A stretch of DNA of 64,000 nt from Spongilla lacustris (Eukaryota > Porifera > Demospongiae > Spongillida > Spongillidae), in assembly GCA_949361645.1 (NCBI GenBank), contig OX442416.1:14025835-14089834 (forward strand), written 5' to 3'. Each line of letters starts with the position of its first letter. The stretch's first letter is position 1. Below the pieces are notes generated by a model that was given only the letters and a program-made list of their open reading frames with translations, was not told the DNA's origin and did no database searches. Positions 1 through 12,742 of the stretch are shown here, piece by piece. The translations under genes and the position numbers were made by a program.

Positions 1-137
1 ATAAGTGATGTGCTAAAATGTAGCATGATAACACCTATAAACCCACATCATTTGCATGTGAAGTATGTAGTTAGTATAGATATGTTTATATTGAGAAGTG
101 TGGATATTGACTAATGTGAGTAGAAGCCTATAGGCGC

Positions 138-187
138 GGGGGGGGGGGGGGGGGGAGGTGTATTTGACCAACCCCCCCCCCCCCCCT
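138..187. repeat. poly-G / poly-C mononucleotide tracts
   Basis: A run of G and, about 20 bases later, a run of C flank a short spacer, so the pair can fold on itself. Similar runs occur near 24918-24948, 37025-37050, 37846-37871, 38265-38286, 54570-54608, 54770-54830, 57645-57672 and 58237-58251. Peptides read through them are artefacts, and their exact lengths are probably unreliable in any assembly. Confidence 0.85.
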
Positions 188-281
188 CCCCTCCCTAGCT
201 TGTCCAAAGTATTTCCGCTTGCCATCAAAATAATTTACTCATGGATTGTGTAAAAACGAAATAGAATCTATATCAGTATAT

Positions 282-1082
282 GGGACAGTGTCCAGCAAAA
301 TCTGGCTTGTGGGGTTATAATCTTATCACTATAAAAATTGCACGTTATACTAAACAATACATCTTTGCAACGGTAAAACCTTTTCATTTCAAATTTCGTG
401 CACTTGTTTCCACACCATTTTTCTGTGTGGAAATTAGATTTTTGTGATCTATACACCTTTTCCATGCCGTGGTTACAACAATCGTTAACCCCATGAGTTA
501 GAAATCCACATTTCTCCACGTACAAGTGTTGAAAACGTGTCAAATTCGGAATGTGCATTAAGGAGTCCTGTAGCTATTGATTTGTTCTGTTCATTAGTTT
601 CTGAATCATCCGTTACAGAGATACAGTTGAGCAAACTGCAGGCACATTTTCCCGCTTGATTCGCGCCAATGATATAATCACCGCTGCCTGAGTGGGACGG
701 GATTTGCCAAAATCATTGGCGCGAATCAAGCGGGAAAACATGCCTGCAGTTTGTTCAACTGTATCTCCGTAACGGATGATAGAAATTAACGAACAGAACA
801 AACCAATTAATAGCTACCGGACTCCTCTATGTGCAACCCGAATTTGACGCGTTTTCAACACTCGTACATGGAGAAATGAGGAATTCTAACCAGCCAGGTT
901 AACGATTGTTGTATCCACGGTACGGAAAATGTGTAGATCACAAAAAATGATTTTCACACAGAGAAATGGTGTGGGAACAAGTGTATGAAATTTGAAAGGA
1001 AAAGGTAGTACTGTCGCGAAGATGTATTGTTTAGTATAATGTGCAATTTTTATTATAACCCGATTTTGCTGGACACTGTCCC
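282..1082. mobile_element. Foldback element, family 1, copy A
   Basis: An 801-bp near-palindrome. It starts with GGGACAGTGTCCAGC and ends with GCTGGACACTGTCCC, and the arms stay complementary almost to the centre near 680-700. The inner core (TTCCCGCTTGATTCGCGCCAA and its complement, GATACAGTTGA and its complement) is shared with the element at 56631-57453, so the two are relatives. AT-rich sequence (ATAT) flanks both ends, consistent with a TA-type target. There is no coding capacity, so it must be non-autonomous. The superfamily is not identified. Confidence 0.8.
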
Positions 1083-2040
1083 ATATGTATACATGTATAA
1101 CTATGGCGAGCGTGAGATAACTTTATTAACACTAGCAAAACTGGGACATCCAATCTAATAGGCACTCGGTGAATGTATTTCTCAATGTACTAACATGAAA
1201 ATATTGTCTTGAAAAATACGCTGTGTGGGCACCATCATATGATTGAGCTGTTTTTAATGATATAACGGTCCATGCTGTACAATACTTTCCATAACTAACG
1301 CGTGCCTTGACAAATTCGGTGCGTATTAAATAGAACTATCACACAACTCTTTGACAAATAAACAAAATAGATTGTCTATGCGTTGAAAATACAAAAAGTA
1401 AGTTTAATTCCCAGGGCTCTAACACAGAAATACCAGGTTAAGCATTATTATGTCAAGCTCTAAGCAATCCAACAGTAAACACCTGTGCCGATAAATGGAC
1501 CCTTGGGCACCATCCAAAGCTCATGAAATTTTATCCTGATATAGGCTAAGACCTAATAAACATGGGAAACGCTTCCTCAAGTGAGTGCTTTAAGAATCTA
1601 GGGAATGGCTAATCGCGACCGATTACTATTGAATTCAACGAGGCACACAAAATACCGCCGTATGCTGGCTTACATTTAGATACCAATAGTGTATCGGGCA
1701 ACCCCTTTTGTTCTGTATTCTAGCAATAAAGTCCTAAATACCTTGCAAACAACTTTACGAAGCGCGCGTCTTCTTAAGCACTCTTTAAGAAATCCTAAAT
1801 ACGGTCACAATTTTCGACGAGATTTAGATCACCAGTTTCCGCCTACGCAAACGCAATTTATTAAAGTACCTAGCCAGACCTACGTCATTATTAAATGGGA
1901 TTGGTAGGTCCCCAGTCCATTGTAACATGTACTATTTATTAACAAAGTGCTTAACCTTTAATCTCCAACCGTCCTAGATCTAGGACGGCAAACTAAGCTG
2001 CTGAAAATACCAAACGCCTGCGTTTAAAATTCTAAAAATG
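1083..2040. other. No recognisable gene
   Basis: AT-rich sequence on both strands with only short open frames and no family resemblance that I recognise. Confidence 0.6.
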
Positions 2041-2323
2041 CTCTGTCTTATTTAGATATGTGCATGCTACTTGGGAATGGTCATTTTCCATCATCTTTCA
2101 GTATACCGCTGTATTTTTCTAAAGAGTCATTTGCCAGTCCACCCGCAGCTTGCGCTCGAATGTTTCTTTCAGATGCAGATAGGAACATGCACCGCTCCAT
2201 GCTTATGACAAAGCCGCCAATCAAGACATGTGCGATTTGTATTCATTCACACATGTTATACAAACACTCAATCAGCCCCTATACATGCATGTATACATAT
2301 ATGCTATGATAAGATTTATAAAG
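2041..2323. repeat. Segmental duplicate of 25715-25965
   Basis: Shares long diverged stretches with 25715-25965, for example the block around CACCCGCAGCTTGCGCT and CACTCAATCAGCCCCTA, in the same order. Both copies lie directly downstream (with respect to the minus-strand gene) of an UPF0696-like fragment, so the gene piece and its 3' flank were duplicated together. Confidence 0.75.
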
Positions 2324-2600
2324 CTAAATATACTCTTCACTGTATGGACTGCCTCGGTTCCACCGTAGACAGATTCTCTTTAGCTCGCCTGCACAAAGAT
2401 TCGTTGTCTTGAATCTAATGTTGCATTTCACCACTTTGATGACGTTATATCCTACGTTTATTACGTCTTCTTCTGTTGTAAAAACTGATATGTTGGCCAC
2501 ATTTCTCGTTTCATGTCGGTACACCTTCACATCACAAACATCTCCAAGTGCATGCTCTTTTGCTCTGCAGCTTTCCTTATGCTCTGGTAGTTGTACTTCT
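2324..2600 (-). pseudogene. UPF0696/Bles03-like fragment (second domain, C-terminal half)
   Basis: The minus-strand frame from 2530 to the stop at 2324 reads NVANISVFTTEEDV..NVGYNVIKVVKCN..FKTTNLCAG and ends SEEYI. This matches the C-terminal part of the intact two-domain exon at 41403-42150. Similarity extends out of frame to about 2600 and then stops, so the whole first domain is missing. It is a truncated copy and presumably non-functional. Members of the UPF0696 (C11orf68, DUF1917) family have no established biochemical role that I know of. Confidence 0.75.
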
Positions 2601-2610
2601 TGATCTTAGA

Positions 2611-4003
2611 CTGCTCCGCCTAGTTCGCTGCTGCACACACTTCAGAGGCTGTGATGGGCAGATGGGAGGTGCATGGCAAAAGTGCTTGTCTACGCAGGTT
2701 GCATCCCAAACCGACAATCTGCCATTTGGCCAATATTAATGGTGATTCCATCGGGTCGTTTACCATCTGCTCGATCGAGACCATGCACATTGGCAGAAGA
2801 CAAAGCCCTGTGCAGAATGTCATTAAGCATGGCATGTTGACGAAGCATACAATGTACAGAAATGGACACTGAAAGTAAACTGATATAGTGTTACGCTCAT
2901 AGTATCAGAATTACCAACTACATACAATTGTAGGTCATGTCCAGCAATTGCGGACTTGAATAATTGATTACCCGCGTCACGCGTTAAAAATTAATTGAAC
3001 GGGAAGTGAATGGAGAAATGTCTACTAACAAGCACGGTTCTTGTACAGAAGCTAAATCTTAAGTTTACACGGCAGATTATGGTAGTCATAATGATTGGCT
3101 ATCCTTTGTATATTCTGGTCTCCGTGGAAATGTGTTCACTACAAATTCGAAACGCAGTTTTGTGTTTATTCCATACTTTGTACATGAAACATGCCAATAT
3201 TTAGTTTCTTCTATTTGTTTCCAGTCACTCAGACACAAAATCTAAGTTTACACGTTTGAATATGAATTTCGAACTACCGAGACAATTTTTAGAGCAAGTG
3301 ATATATTTTAGAGACCTACACACAAGATTCGAATGCCACTTTTATGAAACCCACTTCAAAATCTGGGACAATGTTAATGAATTATTCATAACTATGTCAC
3401 GTTATTGTATTGTACTGTGCCTGGACGTACATGCACCAAGCAAGCACCGTCAGAAGTAAAAGTAGGGCGTACGAGGCGCGCGTGCGAACATGCACACTCT
3501 GGACTAGCTAGCTGCGATCAGACCAACATCCATGATAGCTAGCTTCTCTAAAGCGATCACGTTGTACAATTAAGCGGCTAGCGCTGATTCATAATACTGT
3601 CGACTAGTCGAGCCACTAGCAAGGGCAACTCTAGCTTGCTACAGCTAGCGCTAGGTTTGTGTCGAGTCAGTACCAGTACGTGACGTGCGCAGTAATTATA
3701 AAAGCAGATTCGCATCGACATAGCTAACCGGGTGAGTACGCGTTTAATGTTTACAGATACATTCGTGGTTGTGGTTGAAGGACTCTACAAATGTGTGGTC
3801 GCGATCGAAAGGAGTAGGTACTACCGGTAGTACCAGTCGATGTTGTATAGGAAAAACAGGCATACTATTGCGTATTAACCACTCCTTTTCTGATATCACT
3901 GACATAGAGTAGGTGTCTAAAGGCGATGAGCGTGGTTCTTAAGGAAGACAGTCGAGCTAGCCAGTGGGTGTGGTATTAGTAACCGTTTCGCGCGCGTAGA
4001 GGT
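2611..4003. other. No recognisable gene; GCTAGC-rich patch
   Basis: No supported coding region. Between about 3500 and 3660 the motif CTAGC/GCTAGC recurs many times in both orientations. Nothing else stands out. Confidence 0.5.
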
Positions 4004-4074
4004 TAGTTGGGCGTAGCCCGACCTTCGCGTATTGGCGGAAGGTCAATACGCGAAGGTCGGGCTACGCCCAACTA
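4004..4074. repeat. Perfect 31-bp-arm palindrome, TAGTTGGGCGTAGCCCGAC family
   Basis: Arms 4004-4034 and 4044-4074 are exact reverse complements around a 9-base spacer (4035-4043). The arms begin TAGTTGGGCGTAGCCCGACC and end CGCGTATTG. The same terminal sequence bounds the larger foldback at 37653-37842, so this is probably a minimal member of a foldback family. A related single arm (GTTGGGCGTGTCCCGACC) is at 17216-17233. Confidence 0.85.
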
Positions 4075-4289
4075 CGTAGAGGTCACTCTTTACAATTACC
4101 GTACACCACTCGAGCTCCATCTAGCTAGCTCCGGTCCCAGCCTAACCGGCCGGGTAGCTGGCCTAACTAATAACCAAAACCAAATACCGGAGTGTAATGT
4201 ACTACCGGGGGTAATAGTTGCGCTCGTTTTAATTACATGTAAAAGTAAATAGCCCACGTCAGGTCTATGTTAGAATACAACATCCTCAC

Positions 4290-4572
4290 ACCTTACCCCT
4301 ACCTACTATCACACCCCTAGCTCCCTACTATCACACCCCTCCCTACACCACACCCCTCACTACACCACACCCCTCCTACCATCACACCCCACCTACAATC
4401 GCACCCCTCCCCCTCCCTACACCACACCCCTTCCTACCATCACACCCCTCCCTACACCACACCCCACCTACTATCACACCCCTCCCTACACCACACCCCT
4501 CCCTACACCACACCCCTCCCTATACCACACCCTTCCGTACCATCGCACCCCTCCATACTATCACACACCTCC
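4290..4572. repeat. CCCTCCCTACACCACAC minisatellite
   Basis: Degenerate tandem units of about 17-20 bp (variants of CACCCCTCCCTACACCA and CTACTATCACACCCC). The plus strand is C-rich and almost free of G. Confidence 0.85.
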
Positions 4573-4574
4573 TA

Positions 4575-5267
4575 TTAAAGTCCGCGACAGCATCGAGGAA
4601 GTAAGCGTTAATGGCTTCTTAATGAATAACATTAAATTCATGCCCACAGTACCGCTATGTTGTAAAACCTATCAGCTATGAATAGTATAAAAACGGACAC
4701 CATGTGCCGCTCAAAACTGTGTCAATATTTTCAAGTACATTGGGGATACTTAAATATTTTTATTCCAATTCGAGTATTATTTAGTACCGCATCCAAAAAC
4801 AAAAATCATATTTTGATTTTATGTGTAATTGTACCGCTAAATGCAAAAATTCTCATATACTACTTACATAGAGTCGGTTTGGTTTTCAAGAACAGAATCT
4901 TAAGGTTTTTGCCTCATTACTGGCGCCATCTTTAGACACCTTTTACCTTGCGTAAACAAAAACGACTCTCTAAACTAACTGTGAACCATAGTTTGCTCAG
5001 TGTTTCATTGTACGTACATCCTCCGCATTCTTGAGCCGTTACTTTGTACCTTCATTCATGAATTTTATTAGTAGCCACACGCGCTTAGCGTTAACAATCG
5101 TGAATAATTATGCCGTCGTTATTATTCAACTCACTGAATTTTTTGTTAAACGAATTGGGGTACTGAAAATAATGTATCACGCCCATTATTTGGACCCCAA
5201 ATACACCAAAAAAGGTAAAAAAAGTGGCATGTTAGTTTTACTTCCTCGATGCTGTCGCGGACTATAA
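4575..5267. mobile_element. Small TIR element (MITE-like), about 693 bp
   Basis: Inverted ends: the left end has AGTCCGCGACAGCATCGAGG followed by AAGTAA, and the right end has its complement, over about 26 bp. TTA/TAA triplets bound both ends, so the target may be TA or TTAA; I cannot separate target duplication from terminus. The interior (short open frames only) gives no transposase, so it is non-autonomous. It adjoins the preceding minisatellite. Confidence 0.65.
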
Positions 5268-5359
5268 TGTGTTCTCCTTAAGCCATTATGCCCCCCCTTC
5301 CCCAACATATCACCCATGCATATACTATTCTAACCCTGTAAACTTCACTGGAGTCTGGT

Positions 5360-5770
5360 GATAGTTACACAAAAGTCATTTGGCATTTACCCCCCTCACC
5401 CAAACATATGACCATACATATTGCTATGCTACCTAAACATTACATAGTGTCCCAATCATGTCCCAGAGTAGGGGAAACACTTCACTGTCCATTGTTTGAG
5501 TCAGGTAATAGAAATTTTAAGTTACACAAAAGTCACTTACCCCCCCCCCCCTCCTCCCCCAAACATATGACCATACATATTGCTATGCTACCTAAACATT
5601 ACATAGTGTCCCAATCATGTCCCGGAGTAGAGGAAACACTTCACTGTCCATTGTTTGAGTCAGGTGATAGAAATTTTAAGTTACACAAAAGTCACTTACC
5701 CCCCCTCCTCCCCCAAACATATGACCATACATATTGCTATGCTACCTAAACATTACATAGTGTCCCCCTT
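5360..5770. repeat. Tandem repeat, about 154-159 bp, three copies
   Basis: The block starting CAAACATATGACCATACAT recurs at about 5402, 5561 and 5715; the third copy is cut short after GTGTCCC. Units are separated by C-runs of varying length. Open frames across it simply repeat the unit and are not genes. Confidence 0.9.
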
Positions 5771-8440
5771 TTCAGTTTTTAAAACACTACAGCAAAATCT
5801 AGTCAGTGCCACTAAAATCCATTATATAACATCAGGATTTGAAGTACTAACCTATATTGTAGCATCACGTGCGTGTTCAAGTTGTGATTTTATCTACAAG
5901 GTTAATCACAGATGATTAGATATAGGTATGGACCAATCCTGCTCTTCAGGGAGAGGGAGCACTTTAATTGCTGATTTTGTAAAGAACTGGGCCTGGTGAC
6001 TCAACCTATCTTGACAACAGACCAGCATGCTCAAAGTCAAGGACTTGAGGAAAGAGAAATGATAGTTAATCCATGGAAATTAGCCTTGGGCTGATTGGCA
6101 TGACATGCAAGGCCAATTAAAATCTTGATGTAATAATTTGTCTCCATATATTTTTGCTGATACTGGTGATGATGAGTGTATTTCATATTTGGTAGCATTA
6201 TTGGAGGCTTGCCAAGCAACTGTACAAAGGGAGACACGATGAACTGCTTATCAAGATGTAATGAACCTGACCACATTTTCAATACATTGTGCTCAGTGTC
6301 TCATCAGTAGAGAACAATTGTATTTGTACACCATAGGCCTTTTATTTGTACTACAAGCGCATTTTATTTGATATAAAATAATGTGGATTTACTCATTATT
6401 CACTACCATGGCTAATTACATACACATTGTATTCCAAACATGTCTGATCTATGATGCATGAGCAATCCTAGGATTGCGTGGCCAATCCATGGTTTGTGCC
6501 ACAAACCATGGACAATCCTGGGATTGCGCAAATCCACTCTTTGTGCATAACATATCCTCCATCCTGTATGCATGTGTATGGAGAAAAAAAAAAAGCGGCA
6601 TTTTGTAATGCTTGAATTTGCAGATATTTCTAATTCCAAATATAGGTGTAGCCAGTCATAACACACCTGAGTAGTTTTTATCGTGCTCAGATGGGTGGGC
6701 AGGCGAGCTCAGTGCAACTTTGAGTTTGCATATTGCTTCTGCAGGTTTGATCATTGGGTTCTATTTTAAGAGTTCTTCTAAAGATTTTATATATTATTGC
6801 TTTTTTGCTGCCCTTTCTGTTCTGAGTATGAGCAGGTAAACAAGAACCCTAGACTCTCTTCTCTCACTCACTTGCTCTCTTTGCATACAAACTCAAGTAA
6901 CTCCTTTATACATGTATATCCAACACATGACAGAATCTGTGTGAAGGTCAAGAGCTACCGACACTTCCTAAAACATGAGGTCATAGCTCAGGGTCCTCTA
7001 GATCGTTCAACAATGGCCATTTGCCTGAGGTGAATGTATATGGCCAAAGAGAAATGGCCACACAGCAGCTCAAAGAAGCAGTGCAGTGGTATGCCCACAA
7101 AATTAACCATACCCTTGCAACCAGTAAATTTTCCACCGATAGACATACATGTAGGGACTTGTTGCAGTATCCTTGCAACATGTCCCTAGCTATAGCCTCC
7201 AAGGCCAGGAACAAACCAAGGCTGAAAATTGCACTATGCACCAAGCTAAACCATCACTGTTCAGCTCTCCTCATCGATGTATCAAAGTTCATAACCATTG
7301 TCTACAGTAACTAAATATCCATGGCAAGTTCTCCATATAGGCCTTCCTTATGATGTTGCTTTACAAACCTCATTTATCTCACCCTCTTACACTTCCCAAT
7401 GCAACACCTGCTATATGTATGCACTCCAATTGCTCACAACTGACTCCTAACTGCTCAGAATTTAAGGCCTTAGGGTGACATATTAACCAAATCCCATTCA
7501 CCAATCCCCCCCTAACTGCTAAAATCACAGAATTATAGTGACATCACTAAGTAATCTTTCCTTTTTGCATTTACCATATCCACAATCTCGTATTCATCTA
7601 ACGCCACATCCACCAATAACACTGAAGCAAAATAAATGCAGGTGTAGTACATACACTATAAGTGATTAAGGTATAACACCAACTGAGAACTTGTTCTTCA
7701 AGGCCTCTTGATAAATACTCACTCTGCTGAAACACAATGGCCATGTTGTATCCCATTAGCCAGGTGAGCTATAGCTGTTGCAAAATAAGCCAGGTCACTT
7801 TTCCCTTCTTGCTGTTGGACTTTCTTCATTTTGATGCTAATCATTTTCCCTGGACATGCCAAAACAGCTGCCACCTGTCATGTGAACACCAGCTAGGCCA
7901 GTAAAAACGTTCTGACACCTTGTACATGTATATAGAGTGTTTGTGTTCTACCAAGCTAGGTTACCAGCAGTATGATCACTGTGGCAAGACTGACTCCATG
8001 ATCTGCTTCCTCTGGTGCTTGCTGAATATCACTTCCATGCACCCACATTCTTTTCTTTATCTTCCACTCAGTCGCTAATATATCCGTTAACGTTCCGGCA
8101 TCACAATTTATGATTATATGATGGAAGACCATCCTTGAAGAGCTGCATGTAGGCTGATGTAGCAAAGGCTGATAAATTTTGTGCAGGGCATAATTTATTC
8201 GCCATGCATAAAAAGTTGTACACTGATGCTGACTATTCAGTCATACATGAAGCTAAAATCCGAAGCAGGGTCATATAAATAAGAATTTTAAAGTATAAAG
8301 CGTGCAATGTAAATATGTTATATATTTGTACACTGATGTACACGTACCGTACGCTTATATTTACTACACACAATTATTACCTCGGATCATATTTAGTAGC
8401 GCACCATATATACGAACTTAACAGGGCAAGGACTGGTTTC
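5771..8440. other. No supported gene; one small hairpin
   Basis: Only short frames are open. A plus-strand frame at 7021-7314 (97 codons) has protein-like composition but resembles no family I know and lacks splice or neighbour support. Around 6464-6535 two nested inverted pairs (GCAATCCTAGGATTGC and AATCCATGGTTTGTG with its complement) form a compact hairpin. Confidence 0.45.
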
Positions 8441-8454
8441 ATTCAAGTTAATAA

Positions 8455-8575
8455 AACCCAGACCACTTTTGGCAACCCGGATCAAATTCGGAAACCAAAA
8501 GTGGTCCGGGGTCGGACCAATTTTGGCAGCAAAAAGTGGTCCAGGCGGACCACTTTTTGCCCGGACCAATTTTCG
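8455..8575. repeat. Cluster of inverted ACCACTTTTGG / GGTCCGGACC motifs
   Basis: AGACCACTTTTGGCAAC, CCAAAAGTGGTCCGG, AAAAAGTGGTCCAGG and CGGACCACTTTTTG occur within 120 bases in alternating orientation, giving several alternative stem-loops. The function is unknown; it may be the end of an inverted-repeat element. Confidence 0.6.
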
Positions 8576-8799
8576 CGTGACAGTTCCAAAAATAAGTGAT
8601 AACGATTTGATTTAACGCACATGCTTGTCTCACTTGCATTCGCATACGTCATTTTGTCATTTCTTTCGAGAAAAGAACACATGGTCTCACTTTCTTTCAC
8701 TAAAATTGTCAAGAAACCCCATCCTGTTATGAATAAATTCTATTACATGTACGGTGATGTACCTTTATAATTGGCATGATTTTCAATTTTTTTTAAATG

Positions 8800-9015
8800 T
8801 GGCTGAGCGGTTGGACAAGAATATTTTTTTTATTTTGTGCATCAACCGCTCTCGTACATGCATGCAGGCAACATACTACAATATATTCTTTTTCAAGTTT
8901 TTCAATTTATCAGAGTAGGTAACATTGTCGCCTTTTCGTATAGTCTCGTTTCGAGACAAAATCGCGGCAGCTAAACTTAGCTACAATTGCAAAAGCAGAG
9001 CTAATATCGTGACAC
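8800..9015. repeat. Interspersed repeat with tRNA-like head
   Basis: Begins GTGGCTGAGCGGTTGGAC, which resembles the A-box side of a Ser/Leu-type tRNA, then a T-run. The following block (AACATTGTCGCCTTTTCGTATAGTCTCGTTTC...) matches 20640-20765. The 20.4-kb copy has the same head, twice. A B-box-like GTTTCGAGAC follows about 140 bases after the head. A tRNA-derived SINE is the simplest reading but is unproven. Confidence 0.4.
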
Positions 9016-9029
9016 TGCATGCGTGGTCA

Positions 9030-10310
<1,281 letters not shown>

Positions 10311-10700
10311 GCCATTTATAATTTACTGATGTACGCCACGGTTGTATGCGGCTGGAAACTAAGTCAACAATTAGATCATTTACGGTGTTACCATATATTT
10401 CTTAACTGATGGCTCATTATAGACATCTGATGTTTAAAAGCAAACCATAACTCACCAGAACTAGCAAATCAAACACTGAAAACGAACTCAAACACTGCAT
10501 TCCTTTTCCTGTCATGTCCAGTCAATGCGCACAATTGAAATTCCACATCGATAGCATGCGCATACCGTTTAGCAAGGTCACGCGATACGTATTTAGAAGG
10601 AGGGCGTTACTAAATGCGACGACATAGCCTTTGGTGACTGAACTGGAAGGTATGAGTACTACAGCGATGCTCAGGAGGCATGTGGCTACCAGAATTTACT
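10311..10700. other. No recognisable feature
   Basis: Short frames only. This stretch, together with the TIR element that follows and its flank up to about 13320, interrupts the homology to 24265-24490, which resumes at 13320. Confidence 0.5.
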
Positions 10701-10828
10701 AACCTGAAGTGGCAACGCATTTTCTGTCACCACGAACAAAGCTGAGCGTATTGCATGAATAATCGACGTACGTTGTGGTTTTGCCCTATACATTATAGGT
10801 ATGGATTACAATTTCCATACATTGCAGA

Positions 10829-12742
10829 GTGTGTGGGCAGAGGCTAATGAAGTACAGGGCAAAGAAAAGAACCAGCTCTGAGTGCATAGCATTCTCAGCT
10901 GAGCTGAAAAAAGCTTTTGACATTGACACATCTGGGGATGATGTAACCCTGAGATGTTCTGCATGCAATGTAAGCTGGGTATGTAGAGAACCATCTGTGC
11001 CATCACAAAGTGAGTGCATCACAAATGTGTAGTGATGCTATTTGAGTGGCAAAACAAGTAAACATATGACATCATAAGAGTTCATCTTGAGAAGATTGCC
11101 CCTTCTCTAGTTCTCCATAGTGAGCCTAGCCCACCTTTGGCAAGAGCTAACAACCTATCGATGCTAAAGGAGCTGAAGTGTGCACTGTGCTCCAACACCC
11201 TCTCACAGCCACTGGAACTGCTGTGTGGTGCACTGGTGTGCTCCAAATGCCTCCGGGAGTCGATAGCAGCATATGATGCTGTGAACCGTCCATGCTGCTC
11301 AGAGGACGGATAGTCCTCTGCTGCTCTTAGATGGTCCCCTGTTGCTCAGTAATGGTCCCATGCTGCCCAGAGGATGGTCCCATGCTGCCCAGAGGATGAT
11401 CCCCTGCTGCTCAGAGGATGGTTCCCTGCTGATCAGAGGATGATCTCCTGCTGCTCAGAGGATGATCCCCTGCTGCTCAGAGGACAGTCCCATGCTGCTC
11501 AGAGGACGGTCCCCTGCTGATCAGAGGATGGTCCCATGCTGCTCAGAGGATGGCCCCCTGCTGCTCAGAGGACGGTCCCATGCTGCCCAGAGGACAATCC
11601 CCTGTTGCTCAGAGGATGATCCCCTGCTGCTCAGAGGACAGTCCCATGCTGCTCAGAGGACGGTCCCCTGCTAATCAGAGGATGGTCCCCTGCTGATCAG
11701 AGGATGGTCCCATGCTGCCCAGAGGATGATCCTCTGCTGCTCAGAGGATGATCCCCTGCTGCTCAGAGGATGATCTCCTGCTGCTCAGAGGATGATCCCC
11801 TGCCGCTCAGAGGACAGTCCCATGCTGCTCAGAGGACGGTCCCCTGCTGATCAGAGGATGGTCCCCTGCTGCTCAGAGGATGATCCCCTGCTGCTCCGAG
11901 GATGATCCCCTGCTACTCAGAGGATGGTCCCCTGCTGCTCAGAGGATGATCCCCTGCTGCCCAGAGGAAAATCCCCTGCTGCTCAGAGGACGGTCACCAG
12001 GATGGTCCCCTAGTCAGACTATCATCAAGTGTGATAATGCTGCTGTCAGATGTTCTGGAGCACTGTATACAGACTGCAGCAGGGATATTAAGGATGGTGA
12101 CTATGAAGAGCATGAGTGTGCACCAACACTTACACCTGAGGAGGAGAAGCAAGCAGCGAGTTTGCTGAAGAGGGTAATCTCTACCAGCTAGTCCTGACAA
12201 AGCCATCATACAACTTGCTACAGGGGAAGCAGTTAAGTGAATGTCAATGACTTGTACAGAGGTTACATAATATATACACTCACTTCTGCCAATAAAATTC
12301 GCGCATGTCACCAGAGCTAAACTACAGCTGCCTACTCATCATGGACTGAAGTTCAGGTACATATATTGCCGGCGATTAAGGCTGGGCTTGCCATACCTTG
12401 GAATACACTGAGGCTTCTAAGGCGGTGTGTCACAACATACAGCAAAGGCTCAATTCTAACTCACTGGTGTTTCAGGTGGCTCAAGTCATCAGGAATCTGT
12501 CTGGCTGGTGAGGAAAGGATGCACCACATATCCAGCCAAATTGTTGGCAATAAACCCAAAGGAGAAACAGCCCCCTTTTCAGGGGCCAAGTCAATTCATG
12601 CAAAATTCTTGGCTTGACATTTGCTCCAATCCACAACCACATGCAGAACCTGATGCGCATTGTGCAAGAACACTTACTAAGTATTGAGCCACAATTGGTA
12701 GCTGCCATCCCCCCTCCAGCCAAGAGAGTAAAGAATAAATAA
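10829..12742 (+). pseudogene. Broken gene with RING-type zinc finger, inside TIR element A
   Basis: Three plus-strand pieces look coding. 10829-11032 ends in a frame with C-x2-C (RCSACNVSW). 11062-11313 contains CALCSNTLSQPLELLC then VCSKC, the first half of a RING (C3HC4-like) finger. 12001-12191 resumes with more Cys/His (IIKCDNAAVRCSG..DYEEHEC). A C-terminal frame ending at 12742 reads PIHNHMQNLMRIVQEHL and finishes KRVKNK. The minisatellite lies exactly where the second half of the RING would be, and stops interrupt the frame (TAG at 11311). The arrangement, with an FDIDT segment before the RING, faintly recalls the RAG1 N-terminal region found in some invertebrate transposons. That is a weak guess; the sure statement is only RING-like cysteines. 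Confidence 0.45.
11283..12003. repeat. 22-bp minisatellite (about 32 units)
   Basis: Units are variants of GAGGATGATCCCCTGCTGCTCA. Because 22 is not a multiple of 3, a frame running through it cycles through all three phases and gives a 22-residue super-repeat (PCCSEDDPLLLRG...). Many units lack stops in all phases; the variant CTGATCAGAG introduces TGA in one phase. Confidence 0.95.

Noticed and set aside
7021..7314. 97-codon plus-strand frame
   Set aside because: Protein-like but overlaps an equally open antisense frame; no family, start context or splice support.
11283..12003. Possible CRISPR-like array
   Set aside because: Units are contiguous 22-bp repeats with no unique spacers, in eukaryotic DNA.
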